Below the pieces are notes generated by a model. The model was not told the origin of the DNA and did not search any database. It saw only the letters and a program-made list of their open reading frames with translations. DNA of 64,000 nt, taken from assembly GCA_958412345.1 (NCBI GenBank), contig CATYSO010000011.1:23997-87996 (forward strand), read 5' to 3'. Source of the DNA: an uncultured Collinsella sp. Lineage in GTDB: Bacteria; Actinomycetota; Coriobacteriia; Coriobacteriales; Coriobacteriaceae. Of this stretch, positions 60,554 through 64,000 are shown one piece after another. Each line of letters opens with the position of its first letter. Positions within the stretch are counted from its first letter, which is position 1. Position numbers and translations under genes: made by a program.

Positions 60554-62170
60554 TTACTGCTCCTTCTCAATTGCGTTTTCGACCTTGTCGCGCATCTCGG
60601 CGACCTTCATGCCAAAGATGATCTGGATATTGTTGCCGTTGCGGTTGATGCCGCTGTTGGGCACGTGGTTGATGAGGCTCTCATCGATGAGGTCCGGGTT
60701 CTTAACGTTCACGCGAAGACGCGTAAAGCAGTTCTCGAGCTCCTCGATGTTGTCCTTGCCGCCAAGACCTGCGACCAGGTCGGCAATACCAGCATCGACG
60801 CCCTCTGCGGGAGCTGCGGCAACAGCGCCCTGCTTCACCGCGACAGACGCGGCGGCCTCGCCCTCGGCAACGGACTCGGCGAGCTCGGACTCTTCCTCGC
60901 GACCAGGCGTGTGGAGGTTGAGCTTCTTGATAAGGAAGGTGAAGAGGAAGAAGTACAGCGCGGCGTTGACGACTCCAAGCACCAGCATAACCGGCCAGTT
61001 GGTCTTGTCGACACCGAGGACCAGGTTGGAAACCACGATGTTGATGATGCCGCCTGCAGTCGAAGCGGGCACGGAGAGAACCTTGAGCAGGACCAGGAAG
61101 ATACCGGAAAGAACCGAGTGAACGACAAAGAGCACGGGAGCGGCAAAGACAAAGAGGAAGTCCATGGGCTCGGTGACACAGGAGAGCACGGCGGTGATGA
61201 TCAGCGGGATGATAACGGCCTTGGTCTTATCCTTGTTCCCCTTGTAAGCGGTGAAGATAAAGGCGAGACCGATACCGATGTAGGGCCACAGGTTGTTGAA
61301 GGTGTAGCTGTTGAAGTAGGTGCTATCGGAGAAGGGCTGGCCCGTCATTGCCATCTCGGCGACACGGATGGGATAGGCACCGGCGATAACCTGATCGCCC
61401 AGCGTCAGGGTGCCACCCACATCGGAGAACTGGAACGGGGTGTAGATGAGGTGGTGCAGACCGGTGGGAACGAGCAGCTTGTTGAGCATGCCGTAGATAA
61501 ACAGACCGATGTTGCCCGACTCCTTAATGATGCCGGCAACGGAGGAGATGGCACCCTGAACCGGAGGCCAAACGATGCAGAAGCCAGCACCCATGATCCA
61601 GGAAATGATGATCATGATCAGGAACGGGAAGCGAACGCCCGAGAACATCGAAAGGGCAATGGGGAACTGCTTGTTCGAGTACTTGTTGAACACGGCACCG
61701 GTGATGCAACCAAGAATGATGCCGCCAAACACGCCGGTATCGAGCACCTGAATGCCCATAACGGTGCTCTGGCCGGTTCCGGTAAGGCCGAGCATGCCGC
61801 TCGCTTCGGCAAGAGAGCCGGTGGCGTTGAGCACGATGTTATTGGCCTGAAGGAACAGGAAGAACGACATCAGGGCGATCAGCGAAGCATGGCCCTTGTT
61901 CTTCTTTGCCATGGCGCCGGCGATGCCCACGCAGAACAGAATCGAGAGGTTGTTGATGATAAACATCAGCGACTGATAGACAACGGCGCCCACAAGCTGG
62001 AACGGACCGGAGCCCAGCACGGGAATCATGGCGCAGATGGTCTTGTTGGTTAGAACGATGCCCACGATGAGCAGAATGCCGGCAACCGAGAGATACATCA
62101 TCGGCTGGACGATTGACTTCGCGAACACCTCCAACGGCGCTTTGAAATTGAACTTCTTTTTTGCGGTCAT
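60554..62170 (-). CDS. Alpha-glucoside-specific PTS EIICB component (538 aa)
   Basis: The EIIC domain of the glucose superfamily (APLEVFAKSIVQPMMYLSVAG, FLQANNIVLNATGS, TGLHHLIYTPFQF, CVTEPMDFLFVFAAPVLF) is followed by a linker rich in Ala/Glu and a C-terminal EIIB domain with the phospho-Cys motif NIEELENCFTRLRV. There is no EIIA domain, which is supplied by the separate gene at 63143. Relatives (GlvC, MalB, AglA) take up maltose or other alpha-glucosides with phosphorylation, matching the GH4 enzyme downstream. AAGGGGAG is 7 nt before the ATG. Confidence 0.95.
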   Translation of the reverse strand: MTAKKKFNFKAPLEVFAKSIVQPMMYLSVAGILLIVGIVLTNKTICAMIPVLGSGPFQLVGAVVYQSLMFIINNLSILFCVGIAGAMAKKNKGHASLIALMSFFLFLQANNIVLNATGSLAEASGMLGLTGTGQSTVMGIQVLDTGVFGGIILGCITGAVFNKYSNKQFPIALSMFSGVRFPFLIMIIISWIMGAGFCIVWPPVQGAISSVAGIIKESGNIGLFIYGMLNKLLVPTGLHHLIYTPFQFSDVGGTLTLGDQVIAGAYPIRVAEMAMTGQPFSDSTYFNSYTFNNLWPYIGIGLAFIFTAYKGNKDKTKAVIIPLIITAVLSCVTEPMDFLFVFAAPVLFVVHSVLSGIFLVLLKVLSVPASTAGGIINIVVSNLVLGVDKTNWPVMLVLGVVNAALYFFLFTFLIKKLNLHTPGREEESELAESVAEGEAAASVAVKQGAVAAAPAEGVDAGIADLVAGLGGKDNIEELENCFTRLRVNVKNPDLIDESLINHVPNSGINRNGNNIQIIFGMKVAEMRDKVENAIEKEQ

Positions 62171-62269
62171 AGCGGTACTCCCCTTCCTTTTCCGCAAATT
62201 AAGACAGATGTGCCCTGGACAAGACCGTGAGCCTTGCCTTATATCAATCGATGTATGGGCACGTTATGC

Positions 62270-63136
62270 CTAGAGACCAGGTTCTCCAAGCAGGTTAACA
62301 ATGTGATATGCGAGATAACTCTTCTCGGCATCGGTAACGACAACGTTATAGGTAAACGACAAGTGGGCGGCTATGGCGTCCGCGCACGAGAATGCGCACG
62401 GATACGCCGTTTCATCGATTCGGAACAGAGCGTCGCCGCTGATTTGCCCGGCCGCAGGATCGAGCGCTCGCTGTGCGAAAAACTGCAGGTGACGAACGAA
62501 ACGTTCGTAAGGCAGCGAGGTGTCATCGAGGGTCGTAGCATAGCGCTCGGAAACAATCGCAAGCACGTCGCGAACAAGCTGGACCGAAACGATCAGACGA
62601 TCGGAGCGCTGAGGCATGGTGGCGTTGACGATATGCAAGGTAATGAAACCCTGCTCCTCCTCGCTCATCTCGATACCCAGGTAATCCTTGATAATCTGAA
62701 GGGCACGGCCCGCAAGCGCGTACTCCTTACGATAGAACTGCTGGATCTCGAGCAGCAGCGGGTTCTCGCAGGAAACGCCCTTGCGCTCGCGCTCCAAAGC
62801 AAGGCTGATATGGTCTGCAAGAGCGATGAGGATCTTGTCGTTGATGTCGACATTGAGCTCTCGACGAAGCATCTGAACAATGTCCTCGGAAATCACGAGG
62901 TTAACGGTGGGAATGGACTCCAAAAGATGTGCCAAGCGGTCAATCGTACGCGAATCCTGAGAAGTTCCCTCCTGCAACGCGTAGGTCTTTTCGACCGACG
63001 CCTCGTCGATGGCATCGCCGGCATGGCGGCCAAAGCAGAGGCCTCGACCGATGACGATAAGCTCGGAGCCATCGCCCGAAGTGACCATTGCGACGTTGTT
63101 GTTAAAAACTCGCTTGATAACCACGGTACCCACCAC
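62270..63136 (-). CDS. licT: LicT/BglG-family transcription antiterminator (288 aa)
   Basis: The N-terminal CAT RNA-binding domain (IKRVFNNNVAMVTSGDG, ELIVIGRGLCFG) and two PTS regulation domains with the phosphorylatable His: ALADHISLALER and ITLHIVNA in PRD1, ERFVRHLQFF and LAYHIVNLL in PRD2. It binds an RNA hairpin to prevent termination when PTS sugars are present. The start is given as GTG 63136, 6 nt after the EIIA stop, but GTG 63124 (VVIKRVFNNN) fits the LicT N-terminus as well. A 99-nt gap separates it from EIICB. Confidence 0.92.
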   Translation of the reverse strand: MVGTVVIKRVFNNNVAMVTSGDGSELIVIGRGLCFGRHAGDAIDEASVEKTYALQEGTSQDSRTIDRLAHLLESIPTVNLVISEDIVQMLRRELNVDINDKILIALADHISLALERERKGVSCENPLLLEIQQFYRKEYALAGRALQIIKDYLGIEMSEEEQGFITLHIVNATMPQRSDRLIVSVQLVRDVLAIVSERYATTLDDTSLPYERFVRHLQFFAQRALDPAAGQISGDALFRIDETAYPCAFSCADAIAAHLSFTYNVVVTDAEKSYLAYHIVNLLGEPGL

Positions 63137-63142
63137 AAGAAT

Positions 63143-63655
63143 TTACTCGGAAAGCCAGACGACAGGCTCTTTAACAGCGACAGGGCCGGAAGCATGCTCA
63201 CGAAGAGTCGAGTTCTCCGAGCGCTCGCACACGATAACGAAGACCGTGGGATCGAAGCCGGCGGCGCGGACCGCGTCGAAATCGACCTCGACGAGGGGCT
63301 GGCCCGCGTCGACATGGTCACCCTGGGCAACAAGCGCATGGAAGCCCTTGCCCTCGAGTTTAACAGTGTCGATTCCGATATGCAGCATCACCTGAGCAGA
63401 GCTGTCGTCGGACATGATGCCCAGTGCATGCTCGGTCGGGAACAGTGCCGCGACGGTACCGGAGACAGGAGCGCACACCGTTCCCTCTTGGGGAACCACG
63501 GCAACGCCATCGCCCACGGCACGGCTGCTAAAAGCGGGGTCATTGGTATTTTCTAGATGAACAAGCTCGCCGGAAACGGGAGCGAGGATTTCGAACTCGG
63601 AGGTTGCAGTCTTCTGCTCATCCGAACCGCCCATCAGGCGAGAAAAGAAACCCAT
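63143..63655 (-). CDS. Glucose-type PTS EIIA domain protein (170 aa)
   Basis: A Crr-like single EIIA domain: FEILAPVSGELVHLENTNDPAFSSR in part, GDGVAVVPQEGTVCAPVSG, the phospho-His in VMLHIGIDTVKLEGKGF, and the partner His in TEHALGIM. It passes phosphate from HPr to the EIICB Cys. A longer frame exists upstream; the ATG at 63655 has GAAGGG 10 nt upstream and matches the family start. It is the first gene of the PTS operon, under the promoter at 63793-63820. Confidence 0.93.
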   Translation of the reverse strand: MGFFSRLMGGSDEQKTATSEFEILAPVSGELVHLENTNDPAFSSRAVGDGVAVVPQEGTVCAPVSGTVAALFPTEHALGIMSDDSSAQVMLHIGIDTVKLEGKGFHALVAQGDHVDAGQPLVEVDFDAVRAAGFDPTVFVIVCERSENSTLREHASGPVAVKEPVVWLSE

Positions 63656-63680
63656 GGTGGCATGTCCCTTCATAAATATA

Positions 63681-63767
63681 GCCCAACCAAAATCAAGCGA
63701 ATGCGTCCATAGAGACACATCCGTTCAAAGACTTTGGTTAGGCCCACGTCCGAGGGACTCGGTAACC
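63681..63767 (-). promoter_or_regulatory. Leader with alternative hairpins, candidate LicT antiterminator target
   Basis: On the minus strand GGTTACCGAGTCCCTCGG (ending 63750) starts a 32-nt structure closed by TAACC (63736-63767): GGTTA/TAACC outside, CCGAG/CTCGG inside. The 3' half (GCCTAACCAAA, 63733-63743) can instead pair with TTTGGTTGGGC (63681-63691), 11 bp with one G:U, followed by TATATTTAT. Two exclusive structures next to a LicT gene match antiterminator logic. The match to the RAT consensus is weak. Confidence 0.4.
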
Positions 63768-63792
63768 TTCCGCATTTCTTTTTACGGAAGCT

Positions 63793-63820
63793 ATTGTAGA
63801 CAAGCCCAAAGCCAGAACAA
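63793..63820 (-). promoter_or_regulatory. Promoter of the alpha-glucoside PTS operon
   Basis: Minus strand -35 TTGTTC (63815-63820), 16-nt spacer, -10 TACAAT (63793-63798). Transcription would begin near 63786, giving a leader of about 130 nt before the EIIA start. Confidence 0.6.
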
Positions 63821-63868
63821 TCATTATGACCGGCGAACGGTATTTTTTCTTCGATAAACGGTATTTAG

Positions 63869-63920
63869 GCAGCACTTGGGGATGCTCCTTTTCTGCCGGC
63901 ACCCAGGGGCACTCCTCACT
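63869..63920. repeat. Partial REP-like sequence related to 52343-52400
   Basis: GCACTTGGGGATGCTCCTTT and CTGCCGGCAC match the arm and loop of the 52.3-kb hairpin with a few changes; the second arm here is not the full complement, so it is a degenerate or differently arranged copy. Confidence 0.5.
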
Positions 63921-64000
63921 CTGGTGCATTGGGGACAGGTTTGTTTTGAACTGCGTCCCGAATCTTGGCCTTCTTTATTAGAAGCGAACACTAGGACGCT

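Larger units (their letters stand above)
63656..64000. other. Upstream region of the PTS operon and repeat fragment at window end
   Basis: It holds the operon leader and promoter (63656-63820). From 63869 on, a stretch related to the REP-like hairpin (GCACTTGGGGATGCTCCTTT), then another intergenic motif (TTGGGGACAGGTTTGTTTTG near 63928-63947), runs to the window end. No gene is supported. Confidence 0.5.

Noticed and set aside
59144..62053. 969-codon open frame on the plus strand opposite the GH4 and EIICB genes
   Set aside because: Antisense shadow; composition is Leu/Val/His/Asp repeats without any domain, while the minus-strand genes have catalytic motifs and proper starts.
1..64000. tRNA, rRNA or CRISPR arrays
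   Set aside because: No cloverleaf with a conserved T-arm, no rRNA-like stretch and no regularly spaced direct repeats were found by reading; a covariance search was not possible here.

Overview
The window is a 64-kb piece of a GC-rich bacterial chromosome with tightly packed genes, many 1-8 nt gaps and start/stop overlaps. The gene set and protein style point to a gut coriobacterium, most likely Collinsella or a close relative: a glutamate-synthase-linked [FeFe] hydrogenase, formate-THF ligase with separate FchA and FolD, family-4 phospho-alpha-glucosidase with a PTS, iron alcohol dehydrogenase, desulfoferrodoxin, and Tat/sortase-type surface proteins. This assignment is inference from gene content; no rRNA or tRNA gene was seen.

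Layout. 1-2.8 kb: a UbiB-like kinase cut by the window edge, a small phasin-like partner, and a C69 dipeptidase. 2.9-3.15 kb: a 238-bp element with long terminal inverted repeats. 3.2-4.7 kb: folD and fchA. 4.9-10.3 kb: cell-envelope genes, namely a zinc-ribbon membrane protein, two tandem paralogous lipoproteins, and a Tat-exported wall-anchored PI-PLC-like protein. 10.4-16.5 kb: a PH-like protein, a lone DUF1016 nuclease, a zinc-ribbon protein, a CDF metal exporter, a PASTA-like membrane protein and a Cys-rich mini-protein. 16.6-20.6 kb: fhs, then ruvC-ruvA-ruvB. 20.7-22.7 kb: a NAD-synthetase homologue whose active-site residues are all replaced. 22.8-30.6 kb: desulfoferrodoxin, a SWIM/SNF2 helicase and dnaE. 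30.9-32.7 kb: an AT-richer MFS gene and a DUF3284 gene. 32.8-39.6 kb: addB-addA. 39.8-43.8 kb: yerC-like, yvlD-like, an Rrf2 regulator divergent from cysK, and mnmA. 43.8-49.0 kb: an HTH-HipA-like kinase, an M42 peptidase, fucO-like ADH and a DUF1275 protein. 49.3-52.6 kb: YgiQ-type radical SAM protein, CPBP protease and an orphan DinJ-like antitoxin. 52.8-58.9 kb: an operon of NuoF/GltD-like flavoprotein, [FeFe] hydrogenase, Tat lipoprotein binding protein and a fused permease-ATPase. 59.2-63.7 kb: a complete alpha-glucoside PTS operon (EIIA, LicT-like antiterminator, EIICB, GH4).

How it fits together. Sugar phosphate from the PTS/GH4 operon would feed fermentation; the hydrogenase operon and FucO-like dehydrogenase dispose of reductant; fhs-fchA-folD handle one-carbon units. 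RuvABC, AddAB, DnaE and the SNF2 protein are genome maintenance. The most unusual items are: (i) the hydrogenase operon that also encodes an ABC importer whose permease and ATPase are one polypeptide, (ii) a NadE homologue with both active sites erased, (iii) a FolD that has lost the cyclohydrolase Lys and Gln and sits next to fchA, (iv) a HipA-like kinase fused to its own HTH, and (v) several long inverted-repeat intergenic elements.
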